Source: Oceanospirillum multiglobuliferum
Lineage (GTDB): Bacteria; Pseudomonadota; Gammaproteobacteria; Pseudomonadales; Halomonadaceae
Direction: 5' to 3'
Assembly: GCF_900167095.1 (NCBI RefSeq)
Contig: NZ_FUXG01000019.1
Coordinates: 1-57,267, forward strand
Length of the DNA stretch: 57,267 nt
Position 1 is the first letter of the stretch. Each line of letters opens with the position of its first letter. The translations under genes and the position numbers were made by a program. This document shows positions 34,630-43,316 of the stretch, piece after piece. The notes under the pieces are model-generated. The model worked only from the letters and a program-made list of their open reading frames with translations. It was not told where the DNA came from and ran no database searches.

Positions 34630-35832
34630 TTACAGCTCAATGGGAGAAAACTCTACCAGCGGGCTTACATCGGCTGCGTAATCAACGCCTTCTAAGCCAA
34701 AGCCAAATAACTTCAGGAACTCATCTTTGTATAACTGATAGTCTGTTACATCAAACAGGTTCTCGGTGGTTACTTGTGGCCATAGTTCACGACAAGCTTG
34801 CTGAACTGATTCGCGTAACTCCCAATCATCCAAGCGTAGGCGGTTTTGATCATCTAATGTTGGCGCAGCACCATCGTCCTGGAATAATTGGGTGCGGAAC
34901 ATGCGGTCGATTTGCTGCATGCAGCCTTCATGCAGACCTTGAGCGCGCATGATCTTAAACACCATAGCAAGGTATAGCGGCATAACAGGGATTGCAGAGC
35001 TTGCCTGAGTCACTACTGACTTCAATACAGCGACGTTAGCACTGCCGCCGCCTGCTTGTAACTTAGCATTCAATGCTTGTGCAGCTCGATCCAAGTCTTC
35101 TTTTGCCTTACCTAATGCACCATGCCAGTAAATTGGCCAAGTGATGTCAGTACCGATATAAGAGTATGCAACGGTTTTGCAGTTTGGAGTCAGTACACCT
35201 GCGTCGTTGAGTGCGTTGATCCAAAGCTCCCAATCTTCACCACCCATTACAGTAATAGTGTCTGCAACTTCTTGCTCAGTTGCAGGCTCAATTGATGCTT
35301 CAATGATGACATCTTTGTTAGTGTCAATTGCTGTAGAACGGTATGGCTCACCGATAGGCTTTAAGCTTGAGCGAACCACCTCACCTGTTGTTGGTAGTTT
35401 GCGTACAGGTGATGCTAACGAGTACACCACCATATCAATAGTGCCTAAATCGGCTTTGATCAGCTCAATAACTTTATCGCGTGCTTCATTAGAGAATGCA
35501 TCGCCATTGATGCTTTTTGCATACAAGCCAGCTTCGTGAGCAAACTTTTCAAATGCAGCCGCATTGTACCAGCCTGCCGTGCCTGTTTTTTTCTCGTTAG
35601 CTGGCTTTTCAAAAAATACGCCAATAGTAGCCGCGTCAGAGCCAAAAGCTGCTGCAATGCGCGAAGATAGGCCATAGCCGCTAGATGAACCAATTACTAA
35701 AACACGTTTAGGGCCATTGGTAACTTTGCCTTGAGCTTTAGTGTAAGCAATTTGCTCAGCCACATTGGCCTCACAGCCTGTTGGGTGAGTGGTTGTACAG
35801 ATAAAGCCGCGAATCTTTGGAGTAATAATCAT
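34630..35832 (-). CDS. fabV: Enoyl-[acyl-carrier-protein] reductase FabV
   Basis: This 400-residue reductase catalyses the last step of fatty-acid elongation using NADH. It starts [20 protein letters not shown], typical of FabV. The cofactor-binding region is [22 protein letters not shown] (about residues 43-64). The active-site Tyr-x8-Lys pair lies in [10 protein letters not shown] (about 235-244), the enlarged spacing that distinguishes FabV from FabI. FabV enzymes are typically triclosan resistant. It appears monocistronic. The 545-bp upstream region contains a small zinc-ribbon gene. Confidence 0.96.
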   Translation of the reverse strand: MIITPKIRGFICTTTHPTGCEANVAEQIAYTKAQGKVTNGPKRVLVIGSSSGYGLSSRIAAAFGSDAATIGVFFEKPANEKKTGTAGWYNAAAFEKFAHEAGLYAKSINGDAFSNEARDKVIELIKADLGTIDMVVYSLASPVRKLPTTGEVVRSSLKPIGEPYRSTAIDTNKDVIIEASIEPATEQEVADTITVMGGEDWELWINALNDAGVLTPNCKTVAYSYIGTDITWPIYWHGALGKAKEDLDRAAQALNAKLQAGGGSANVAVLKSVVTQASSAIPVMPLYLAMVFKIMRAQGLHEGCMQQIDRMFRTQLFQDDGAAPTLDDQNRLRLDDWELRESVQQACRELWPQVTTENLFDVTDYQLYKDEFLKLFGFGLEGVDYAADVSPLVEFSPIEL

Positions 35833-35994
35833 AATGCATCTACAACTGTATGATCTTTTGTGGAGCGGAAATCTTGCTAATCAAATACTTTGATTGAGCT
35901 TTGGATTTCCAGTTTTGCTAATCATACCGTACTCATAAGATTAGGTCTTGCCTCTGCGCTTTAATTACAGGTCGACACTGAAGCTTGTTTAGGA

Positions 35995-36168
35995 TTAAGC
36001 GGCATTAAGCTTGCGTGCCCTCTTTTGCATCTGAGCCGTGCAGGCTCGACACTGTTCTAAATAGCGTCTCTCTGAAGGTAGGTAAAACTCTGATCTAGCC
36101 AATCGACGGTAACAGCCTTGGCAGAAAAAACCAGAAAAGTGACCGGAATAGTGCATATGGCGAATCAT
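35995..36168 (-). CDS. Small CxxC...CxxC zinc-ribbon protein (57 aa)
   Basis: A short frame starts MIRHMHYSGHFSGFFCQGCY. It contains two CxxC pairs, CQGC at residues 16-19 and CRAC at 40-43, separated by 20 residues, so it should bind one zinc ion. The C-terminus is basic (QMQKRARKLNAA), suggesting nucleic-acid contact. AGAGGA stands 5 bases before the ATG, which supports translation. I do not recognise a named family. It lies 162 bp upstream of fabV on the same strand. It is short enough to be missed by common gene-calling length limits. Confidence 0.72.
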   Translation of the reverse strand: MIRHMHYSGHFSGFFCQGCYRRLARSEFYLPSERRYLEQCRACTAQMQKRARKLNAA

Positions 36169-36378
36169 AATGTCCTCTCTTGCTGAGGCTTGTCTTGTAT
36201 GGATTGCCTATACTTTCCTCTCTTGATATGACAAGGCTATGACATTTTTTCAGTATTTTTGTGATGATGCTAACTGTTGAATTGGTAAGACCTTTGCCTC
36301 TTTTATCTTATTTTATTTATTTAATATAATCGCCATGCTTCAATTCAGACCTAAATCAAATTTGATGTAAGGTGATTT

Positions 36379-36741
36379 ATGCTATTTGGCCTACTGATTC
36401 TATTGAGCTGTCAGTTTATCGGTGAACTGATTGTGCGTTATTTTGAGTTACCTTTTCCTAGCCCAGTTGTAGGCATGGTACTGTTGTTGACCGCTTTGAT
36501 TGTCAATAAGGGCGTACCTAGTGGTGTACGACAGGCCAGTGAGGGGTTGCTATCCTACTTGGCTTTACTGTTTGTTCCAGCAGGTGTTGGCTTGATGGTG
36601 CACTATCAATTGATTGCCAAGGATGGTCTGACCATTTTAACAGCACTGATTCTGAGTACTGCAATCACATTGCTCGTTACAGGTGGTATGTTAAACAAGC
36701 TAGTTAAGAAAAAGCAGGTAGAGGATGGCCTACATGACTGA
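36379..36741 (+). CDS. lrgA: CidA/LrgA family holin-like protein
   Basis: This 120-residue membrane protein has four hydrophobic segments and the family motif FPSPVVGMVLLL (about residues 27-38), then FVPAGVGLM (about 72-80). LrgA/CidA proteins are holin-like and act with LrgB/CidB. Roles in autolysis control and, in several bacteria, pyruvate uptake are reported. AAGGTGA upstream is the ribosome binding site. It overlaps lrgB by 8 bp, so translation is coupled. Confidence 0.92.
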   Translation: MLFGLLILLSCQFIGELIVRYFELPFPSPVVGMVLLLTALIVNKGVPSGVRQASEGLLSYLALLFVPAGVGLMVHYQLIAKDGLTILTALILSTAITLLVTGGMLNKLVKKKQVEDGLHD

Positions 36742-37453
36742 GTTATCAGCACTTTGGGTTTATTTATCTGCCAGTCCTATTTTGAGTATTGTGATCACAA
36801 TTGCAGGTTTTTTAATTGCTAGTCGCATCAATAAGCTGGCAGGCGGCAGTGCTTTTTTACATCCTGTTATTGTTGCGATCGCATTGATTGTGGCTTTTCT
36901 TAGCCTAGTAGGTACTAGCTATAATCAGTACTTTGAGGGTGCGCAGTTTATCCACTTTCTACTAGGGCCTGCGACCGTCGCACTCGCCGTACCGTTATAT
37001 GATCATTTAGAGCGGGTGAAGCAGATGTTTTGGCCGCTCATTATCGCTTGTATTTCAGGCATACTCACGGCTGCTCTTTCCACTATTGCGATTGTAATGA
37101 TGATGGGTGGTAGTAGAGAAACTGTTTTATCTCTCACGCCTAAGTCAGTTACTTCACCTATTGCGATGGGAATTGCTGAAAAGATTGGTGGTTATCCTTC
37201 CTTAACAGCAGGTTTGGTACTAGTCACTGGTGCAATTGGTTGTGTGATTGGTCCAATATTGTTTAAAGCGTTGAAAATCACAGATCACAGTGTACAAGGT
37301 TTTACCATGGGGCTTGCAGCGCATGGCTTTGGTACAGCGCAAAGCTTCACTGTTAGCTCTCTGGCTGGTGCTTTTGCAGGTCTAGCTATGGGGTTAACGG
37401 GTATGCTAAGCGCTTTTATATTGCCATTATTAGTACGCTTTTTAGGCGTTTAA
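36734..37453 (+). CDS. lrgB: LrgB family membrane protein
   Basis: This 239-residue protein has about seven hydrophobic segments. Family motifs include LLGPATVALAVPLYDHLE (about residues 76-93), LTPKSVTSPIAMGIAEKIGG (about 135-154) and GLAAHGFGTAQ (about 192-202). It works with LrgA. The ATG at 36734 is preferred because GAGGA (36721-36725) is spaced 8 bases from it; an in-frame ATG at 36725 coincides with that site. It is convergent with the EamA gene, whose stop begins 3 bp before the lrgB end, so the two coding ends overlap slightly. Confidence 0.93.
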   Translation: MTELSALWVYLSASPILSIVITIAGFLIASRINKLAGGSAFLHPVIVAIALIVAFLSLVGTSYNQYFEGAQFIHFLLGPATVALAVPLYDHLERVKQMFWPLIIACISGILTAALSTIAIVMMMGGSRETVLSLTPKSVTSPIAMGIAEKIGGYPSLTAGLVLVTGAIGCVIGPILFKALKITDHSVQGFTMGLAAHGFGTAQSFTVSSLAGAFAGLAMGLTGMLSAFILPLLVRFLGV

Positions 37454-38361
37454 CACTCGATATCTAAGTGAGGCTTTATGGTGTTAGAAGATTGGCGTAC
37501 AGGAATTTGACTAAGTGCCAGTCCAGCTATCACCATCAAGCTGGCCAATATTTGGCCTTGTGTAAAGCGCTCGCCCAAAATAATAAAAGCTAAAATCACA
37601 GTGAATACAGGAATCAAGTTGGTAAAGGCGCTGGCTTGGGTGGCAGGGATTTTTTGTACAGCCCAATTATATAAACCATAAGCCCCCAGCGTAATAAACA
37701 CACCTAAGTATAGAACCGCACCGACACCCTCAGCAGAGAGGGTCGGTACTGCTGAGCTCATTAGTGCCAAAGGCAGGAAAAACAAGGTGCCAAAGAAGGC
37801 TTGAAAAGCAGTAATAAACCAAGTGTTGTAACTGCCAGAAAGCTTTTTCAGCAGTAGGGTGTAGGCTGCCGCACAAATCATTGCCATCAGTTCCATCATA
37901 TTGCCAAAAATAGGGTTTGGTGCGCTGGCGCTGGACTCACTACTGATGCTGAGCAATGCCGCACCTCCAATCGCCAAGGCAAAGCCAATCATTGTGAGTT
38001 TAGTTACCCGCTCGTTTAACCATATTGCGGCACCAATAGCCACAAGCATGGGTAATAATGAAGTGATCATTCCTGCTTGAGAGGCGCTCGTATTCGCCAG
38101 TGCCAAACTTTCAAAAATAAAGTACAACCCGGGCTCAGCTAAACCCAGTAGTAAAAACCAGTAGCAATCAGCTTTGCTAATTTTCTTAGGCGCAAGTCTA
38201 GTGATAAAAGGTAAAAAGCAGATTGCAGCTACTAACATTCGGCCAAAAATCACCCATTCAGGCGAGCTGTATTCAAAAGCAAATTTTAGGGCAATAAAAG
38301 AGCTTGCCCATAATAGCATTGCCACTAAAAGCGCTGCTTGAGCTGGAGAAAATAAACGCAT
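37450..38361 (-). CDS. EamA/DMT-family transporter
   Basis: This 303-residue inner-membrane protein has ten hydrophobic segments in two EamA repeats, with LLWASSFIALKFAF at the start of the first and TLGAYGLYNWAVQKIPATQAS at the end of the second. DMT transporters export or import amino acids or other metabolites; nothing here gives the substrate. Its last codons overlap the end of convergent lrgB by 4 bp, leaving no room for a separate terminator. Its upstream region borders the cobalamin riboswitch of btuB. Confidence 0.88.
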   Translation of the reverse strand: MRLFSPAQAALLVAMLLWASSFIALKFAFEYSSPEWVIFGRMLVAAICFLPFITRLAPKKISKADCYWFLLLGLAEPGLYFIFESLALANTSASQAGMITSLLPMLVAIGAAIWLNERVTKLTMIGFALAIGGAALLSISSESSASAPNPIFGNMMELMAMICAAAYTLLLKKLSGSYNTWFITAFQAFFGTLFFLPLALMSSAVPTLSAEGVGAVLYLGVFITLGAYGLYNWAVQKIPATQASAFTNLIPVFTVILAFIILGERFTQGQILASLMVIAGLALSQIPVRQSSNTIKPHLDIEC

Positions 38362-38579
38362 TTTAGTTAACCTGTGCTAGAAAGCAGATGAAGTAAGGTG
38401 GGCGAGACTACTAAAGCGGCAATTTTTTGTGAATGTAATTAAATTAATCAATGATAAATTATTTTGTAAACAGCTTATGTTGGAAGGCTTTTTGATGAAC
38501 AGCAACAACTTAGGTATGAATACAATTCAATTTCTGTTGAGAAATGCGCGCTTGACTACTTCAATCAGCTCTATAAGAT

Positions 38580-38725
38580 GCGGCCTTCATTTCAGATTGG
38601 GGAATTAGGTTAAAAGCCTAAGCTGCCCCCGCAACGGTAAGCAACAGAGAGACTTTGTTGTAAGCCCGATTACCAGTCTGAATCGAAATTATCATTAAAC
38701 GGTGTTGCGGAGGGCGACACCAGTG
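38580..38725 (+). promoter_or_regulatory. Cobalamin (AdoCbl-type) riboswitch controlling btuB
   Basis: The highly conserved core GCTGCCCCCGCAACGGTAAG lies at 38622-38641, and the B12 box AAGCCCGATTACCAGTC at 38662-38678, with paired stems between them. Downstream, GGTGTTG/CGACACC at 38701-38721 forms the hairpin whose loop contacts the aptamer. The btuB start codon is about 80 bp further on, so control is probably at translation start. High adenosylcobalamin would shut off B12 uptake. The 150 bp upstream of the aptamer, back to the EamA start, should hold the promoter; I see no clear consensus there. Confidence 0.93.
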
Positions 38726-38804
38726 TGACCCCGCCTTGCCTATTGGCCTTGCAGACGTTACGCCTGCCCTCCCTCTACGCTAAGCTACTGCGCCGAGGAA
38801 AAAA

Positions 38805-40631
38805 GTGAAGAAAATTATTTTAGCCACAGCTATTTCTGCTGTTGTATCTCCTGTTGTTTATGCAGCCGACCCCGTAACTATTGTGATTACGGCAAGCCGT
38901 ACAGAACAGGCTTTAAGCCAGTCTATTACACCAACAACGGTAATCACTCATCAACAGCTACAACAAACACAACCAAAAAGTGTGGCTCAAGCTTTAGAGC
39001 AAAGCGCTGGAGTGCAAGTGCTTAATAGTGGTGGGTATGGCCAAAACTCTACGCTATATCTGCGTGGTTTAGATCAAAAACGCATGCTGGTTCTGGTCGA
39101 TGGTGTACAAATTGGTAGCGCAACCTTAGGTTATGCCAGTTTAGAGCATTTTCCTGTCGAGCAGATTGAGCGCATCGAAATTGTTCGTGGAGCACGCTCT
39201 AGTCTCTATGGTGCTAATGCAATTGCTGGCGTCATTCAAATTATTACCAAGAAAAAGCATCTACAGTCTAATTATGCAGTGATTGAAGCAGGTGTTGGCA
39301 GTCGAAATACTCAACAACTGTCATTAAGCGGTGGTTTTGGCAATGAGAATACTCGATTAACTGCCGCAGTGAGTCGATTCTCAACAGAGGGTTTTGATGT
39401 TTACAGTGCAGGTGGCGAAGATAAAGATGGCTACCTTAACCAAGCACTTAATTTAACTGCAGAGCATCAATATAGTAGCGGCCTGATCTTGTTTGGTGGC
39501 TATCAGCGTGCACAAGGTCACAATGACTATGATCAGTGCTCTAAACCCGATTGGTCAAAGAGTAATGACTGTGAGTCGTTATTTGTTAATGACGGTTTAC
39601 AGTTAGGCTTAGCGCAACGTGCAAACCAAAAGTTAGGTTGGGAAATAAAAGCAAGTCAGCATAATGATAGTAGTCAACAGAAAGTTGAGGGTATTAAAGC
39701 TGATAAGTTTGTGACACAAACCCGCATGCTTAACTTACAAGGTGAGTACCAGCTTTCAGAGCAGCAGCTGCTATTAGCGGGGATTGATTATAAAAAGGAT
39801 GAAGTCAGCGGCAGTGGTGTTGATAACTACCAAGAAAAAACACGGGACAATAAAGCGCTGTTTGCACTTTGGCAATGGCAGCAGAAAGGGCTAAGTGCTG
39901 CTATTTCTGGTCGTGCTGACCGTAACCAAGCTTTTGGTACTTTTAATACCTATGGTGTTGAGCTAGGCGTAGAGTTACTCGCTGATTTAGAGCTAACCTT
40001 AGGTCGTGCAACTGCGTTCACAGCCCCTACATTTAATGATTTGTACTATCCAGCATTAGGCAATCCTGATCTGAAGCCGGAGACCTCTAGCACCAATAGC
40101 TTGGGGCTAAATTACCAACCTAGTTCAAGCGTTTATTTAACCGCTAACCTATACCAAACTGAGGTTGAAGATTTGGTCGCTTGGGCACCTATCAGCCCTG
40201 GCTCTTTCACTTGGACGCCTCAGAATGTTGATAATGTCAGTATCAAAGGTGTTGAGCTGACGGGACAATGGCTGTTCGGCAATACACAGTTGGATGCACA
40301 CTTAGAGTGGTTAGAGCCAAAAGACAAAGCAACTGGCAATATTTTAATTTATCGTGCTCAGAAAAGCTCAGGACTACGTATCAGCCAACAGTTAGATCAA
40401 CTAACCTTAGGCATAAGTGCGGCTTATACAGGTAGTCGTTACACGGATAAAGCTAATACCGATCGCTTGGATGCATATACGCTAGTACATTTTGATGCTC
40501 AATATGCCGTAAGCCGTGCATTAGTTACTAAACTGAGCGTTAAAAACCTAACCGACAAATCCTATGTCAGTAAAAAAGGCTATGAGACTGAAAGTCGTAG
40601 CTTGTTTGCTAGCGTCAGCTATACATTCTAG
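38805..40631 (+). CDS. btuB: TonB-dependent vitamin B12 receptor BtuB
   Basis: This 608-residue outer-membrane receptor has a signal peptide (residues 1-20, ending VYA), a TonB box in DPVTIVITAS (about 22-31), a plug domain (about 35-145, with LYLRGLDQKRMLVLVDGVQI and RGARSSLYGANAIAGVI in outline) and a 22-strand barrel ending in a terminal Phe (FASVSYTF). Length matches E. coli BtuB (614). A GTG start follows GAGGA. The cobalamin riboswitch upstream and cobO downstream (33 bp) strongly support B12 as the substrate. Confidence 0.95.
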   Translation: MKKIILATAISAVVSPVVYAADPVTIVITASRTEQALSQSITPTTVITHQQLQQTQPKSVAQALEQSAGVQVLNSGGYGQNSTLYLRGLDQKRMLVLVDGVQIGSATLGYASLEHFPVEQIERIEIVRGARSSLYGANAIAGVIQIITKKKHLQSNYAVIEAGVGSRNTQQLSLSGGFGNENTRLTAAVSRFSTEGFDVYSAGGEDKDGYLNQALNLTAEHQYSSGLILFGGYQRAQGHNDYDQCSKPDWSKSNDCESLFVNDGLQLGLAQRANQKLGWEIKASQHNDSSQQKVEGIKADKFVTQTRMLNLQGEYQLSEQQLLLAGIDYKKDEVSGSGVDNYQEKTRDNKALFALWQWQQKGLSAAISGRADRNQAFGTFNTYGVELGVELLADLELTLGRATAFTAPTFNDLYYPALGNPDLKPETSSTNSLGLNYQPSSSVYLTANLYQTEVEDLVAWAPISPGSFTWTPQNVDNVSIKGVELTGQWLFGNTQLDAHLEWLEPKDKATGNILIYRAQKSSGLRISQQLDQLTLGISAAYTGSRYTDKANTDRLDAYTLVHFDAQYAVSRALVTKLSVKNLTDKSYVSKKGYETESRSLFASVSYTF

Positions 40632-40664
40632 CAAGCTGAATCACTGCAATTATTTGGAGTCTTT

Positions 40665-41264
40665 ATGACTGATCGTGACACCCGACATAAAAAAGCGATG
40701 CAAAAACGCAAAGAGCTGGTTGATGCAAAAATTGCTCAGGCAACAGAAGAGCGTGGCATTGTCATTGTCATTACTGGTAATGGTAAAGGTAAAACCACTT
40801 CAGGCTGGGGGACTGTCGCCCGTAGTTTAGGTTATGGCTATAAAGTGGGTGTCACGCAGTTTATCAAAGGGACTTGGGAGTGTGGTGAGCGTGAGGTTTT
40901 TAAAGAAAACCCTAACTTAACGGTACACATTATGGGAACAGGGTTTACATGGGAAACCCAAGACCGTGCTGTTGATACTGCTGCTTGTCGAGCCGTATGG
41001 GAAAAAACCTTACCTATGCTGCAAGATCCTAATATTCACTTGGTGTTATTGGATGAGCTAACCTACATGCTCAAGTTTGGCTACCTTGAAATTGATGAGG
41101 TACTGAATGCTCTGAAAAATCGCCCCATAGATCAAAGTGTGATTATTACAGGGCGTAATGCCCACCGTGATCTATTGGAGTATGCTGATACGGTCTCTGA
41201 GGTGCAGGATACTAAGCATGCCTTCAATAGTGGTATTAAAGCTCGCCGCGGTATTGACTGGTAA
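40665..41264 (+). CDS. cobO: Cob(I)yrinic acid a,c-diamide adenosyltransferase (CobO/BtuR)
   Basis: This 199-residue enzyme transfers the adenosyl group of ATP to cob(I)alamin or corrinoid precursors. The P-loop GNGKGKTTSGWG is at about residues 33-44. WECGERE and the LLDELTYMLKFGYL stretch are typical of the CobA/CobO/BtuR family. It follows btuB on the same transcript unit under the riboswitch, forming a compact B12 salvage pair. GGAG precedes the ATG, and a strong terminator follows. Confidence 0.95.
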   Translation: MTDRDTRHKKAMQKRKELVDAKIAQATEERGIVIVITGNGKGKTTSGWGTVARSLGYGYKVGVTQFIKGTWECGEREVFKENPNLTVHIMGTGFTWETQDRAVDTAACRAVWEKTLPMLQDPNIHLVLLDELTYMLKFGYLEIDEVLNALKNRPIDQSVIITGRNAHRDLLEYADTVSEVQDTKHAFNSGIKARRGIDW

Positions 41265-41283
41265 ATTTGCTTTTTGAGCGCAT

Positions 41284-41319
41284 AAGCGCCTGTGCAGTTT
41301 GATTTGCACAGGCGCTTTT
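41284..41319 (+). terminator. Terminator of the btuB-cobO operon
   Basis: AAGCGCCTGTGCA (41284-41296) pairs perfectly with TGCACAGGCGCTT (41305-41317) around an 8-base loop and is followed by TTC. It lies 20 bp after the cobO stop and may also serve the convergent sulfatase gene. Confidence 0.82.
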
Positions 41320-41336
41320 CTATCGTGCTTATGGCG

Positions 41337-43235
41337 TTAAGGTTTGTAGTCCATAAACTGCTTAGTTTTGCCTTCAAATAGTAACTGTTGCTGAACCGCG
41401 GTAAATGCCAATGCACGTTGGCGCATATTTTCTGTTGGCTCTGAGCAGGCAATCTCTTGGGTTTGTTTAGGGTCCAGACGCCAATTATAGCAGCGTACCC
41501 CATCCCCCTGAGTAGACTGTTCTACTAACCAATCACCTTCAATCCAACCTACAACACCCCCATGGTAATAGTCTGCAAAAGCTGAGGCTTCATTATTGGC
41601 GATGGATATTAGGTTCTGCCCACTAAACCAAGGTGCATCTAATCCAATCAAGTGTGCAATTGTTGGTGCTAAATCTCGTTGCGAAACCGCATCATGAATT
41701 AACTTTGGCTGAATAAAGCCTGGGACATAAATTGCAAATGGGATTCTGTAATGGTTAAGCCTTGAGTCTATAAGTCCCGCGGTGTGATCAGCGACAAAAA
41801 TATAAGCTATAGGTTTATCTAGCGTTTTACTTTGCATTTGAGCCATAAAGCCTGCAATGGCGCTATCGGCAAAAGATAATACACTGAACTCTTTTTGCTG
41901 CTCTGTTTCAAAGCCAAAGCGTGCTTCAACACCTTTAGGGAGTTTAAGGTCATGGGTGGTGTTGGTGTTGATGCCGATAATAAATGGCTCTGGTAGGCTT
42001 TCTATTGAGTTAACAACAAAGCGATACAGATCTTGGTCGTAGTACCCCCAACTGTTTTGCTCATATTGCGCTTGGTCAGAGCTTATATCTTCTTTACCGT
42101 AGCTATGCTCAAAACCTGTAGTTTGCGCAAAAGCGCCTGTGCCACTGGTGTTTTTATAAGAACCTTGGAAAAAAGCACTGCTCCAGCCCTGCTCGCGTAG
42201 CAGCTGAGGTAAACAGCCGTAAGGCATGTTTTGTAACTGTGTTTTAGCGATTGTTTTGCCTAATGGATTTTGGCCGCTACAAAATATGCTATAGATGCCT
42301 TCGGTGGTGCGGTGCCCACTTGCAATCATGGTTTCTGCCGATAATGACTGCGCCTGCAAGGCAGAAAAAACAGGTGTGACTTGTTCCCCACTTTCTGTTG
42401 TCATCCGCACAATTGGCCAGCTCTCAAGCAAAACAAAAACAAGGTTAAACTGTTCTAAGTTGGTATTTTCTAAGGGTTGCTCTTTTGGCATATAAAGAGA
42501 GCGAACAAGTTGCTCTCTATTTTCTGGTGCTGCAATACTGCTAGCCTGAATACCATCGTTACTGCGAAGTAGACCATAAAGCGCACTATACGCTCCATTC
42601 AGTGCAATAGGGGCTAAGCGAACATCGCCAATGTTATAGGCGCTTGCAGGGTCAAGTGGTAAGCCTTTTACACCACCTCTTGCCATTATTGCGGCAACTA
42701 GTAGCGTAATAAAAATTTGTGAGGGAAAAAGAAATAGCACTTTTGCCCAAGAGTAAGGCTTATTAAAACGTCCTAGCTTAAAAGGGATTCGGCTAAAAAT
42801 AAGCAGTGTGATAGGTAGCACTAGCACAAGCCAGCCTAGTTGGCCTATGCCTTGAGAGATCAAGCTAATAGGGGTCGCAAAAAAATCTTTGGATTCATAG
42901 GATATATGCCGACCAGCATCTTTAAAGTAGGCCATATCACCCAGCTGTAACATAACCAGCAAGGTAATGGCAGGCAATAGCCATTTTATTGTACGAGGGC
43001 CTTTGCCAAAGCCAAAGAGATAGGCCGTCAATAAATTAAAGAAACTCAAAACACCTACAATGGCTAAGTCAAAACGTAACCCCCAAAGCAATGCATGAGT
43101 AATTTCAGAAGATGAGAGGCCTGTCGCCACTTCTGGTGTATACAGCAGCAAGCTTGCCCTCAAGGCAAAGGTGATTATCAGTAATAAAAATGAGAGTTTT
43201 ATAAAATCGGTTATAAAACTGATCTGCTTGCTCAT
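41337..43235 (-). CDS. LTA synthase-like sulfatase-domain membrane protein
   Basis: This 632-residue protein has five N-terminal transmembrane segments (about residues 10-190) and a periplasmic alkaline-phosphatase/sulfatase domain (about 260-600). Metal and catalytic residues are placed as in LtaS-type enzymes: Glu in FVLLESWP, Thr in SGHRTTEGIYSIF and Asp-His in FVADHTAG. In Gram-negative bacteria such proteins transfer phosphoglycerol or phosphoethanolamine to glycans or lipids. The substrate here is unknown. It is downstream of the class II DAHP synthase but separated from it by a terminator. Confidence 0.88.
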   Translation of the reverse strand: MSKQISFITDFIKLSFLLLIITFALRASLLLYTPEVATGLSSSEITHALLWGLRFDLAIVGVLSFFNLLTAYLFGFGKGPRTIKWLLPAITLLVMLQLGDMAYFKDAGRHISYESKDFFATPISLISQGIGQLGWLVLVLPITLLIFSRIPFKLGRFNKPYSWAKVLFLFPSQIFITLLVAAIMARGGVKGLPLDPASAYNIGDVRLAPIALNGAYSALYGLLRSNDGIQASSIAAPENREQLVRSLYMPKEQPLENTNLEQFNLVFVLLESWPIVRMTTESGEQVTPVFSALQAQSLSAETMIASGHRTTEGIYSIFCSGQNPLGKTIAKTQLQNMPYGCLPQLLREQGWSSAFFQGSYKNTSGTGAFAQTTGFEHSYGKEDISSDQAQYEQNSWGYYDQDLYRFVVNSIESLPEPFIIGINTNTTHDLKLPKGVEARFGFETEQQKEFSVLSFADSAIAGFMAQMQSKTLDKPIAYIFVADHTAGLIDSRLNHYRIPFAIYVPGFIQPKLIHDAVSQRDLAPTIAHLIGLDAPWFSGQNLISIANNEASAFADYYHGGVVGWIEGDWLVEQSTQGDGVRCYNWRLDPKQTQEIACSEPTENMRQRALAFTAVQQQLLFEGKTKQFMDYKP

Positions 43236-43265
43236 ACAGGCTCACTTAGCGTGTGTTAAATGTAA

Positions 43266-43289
43266 AAAGAGACTGATAACAGTCTCTTT
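43266..43289 (-). terminator. Terminator of the class II DAHP synthase gene
   Basis: AAAGAGACTG (43266-43275) pairs perfectly with CAGTCTCTTT (43280-43289) around a 4-base loop. On the minus strand the stem runs into TTTTT then AC, a reasonable intrinsic terminator before the sulfatase gene. Confidence 0.75.
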
Positions 43290-43316
43290 AAGTGTATTTA
43301 GAAAAGCTTGCACTAA

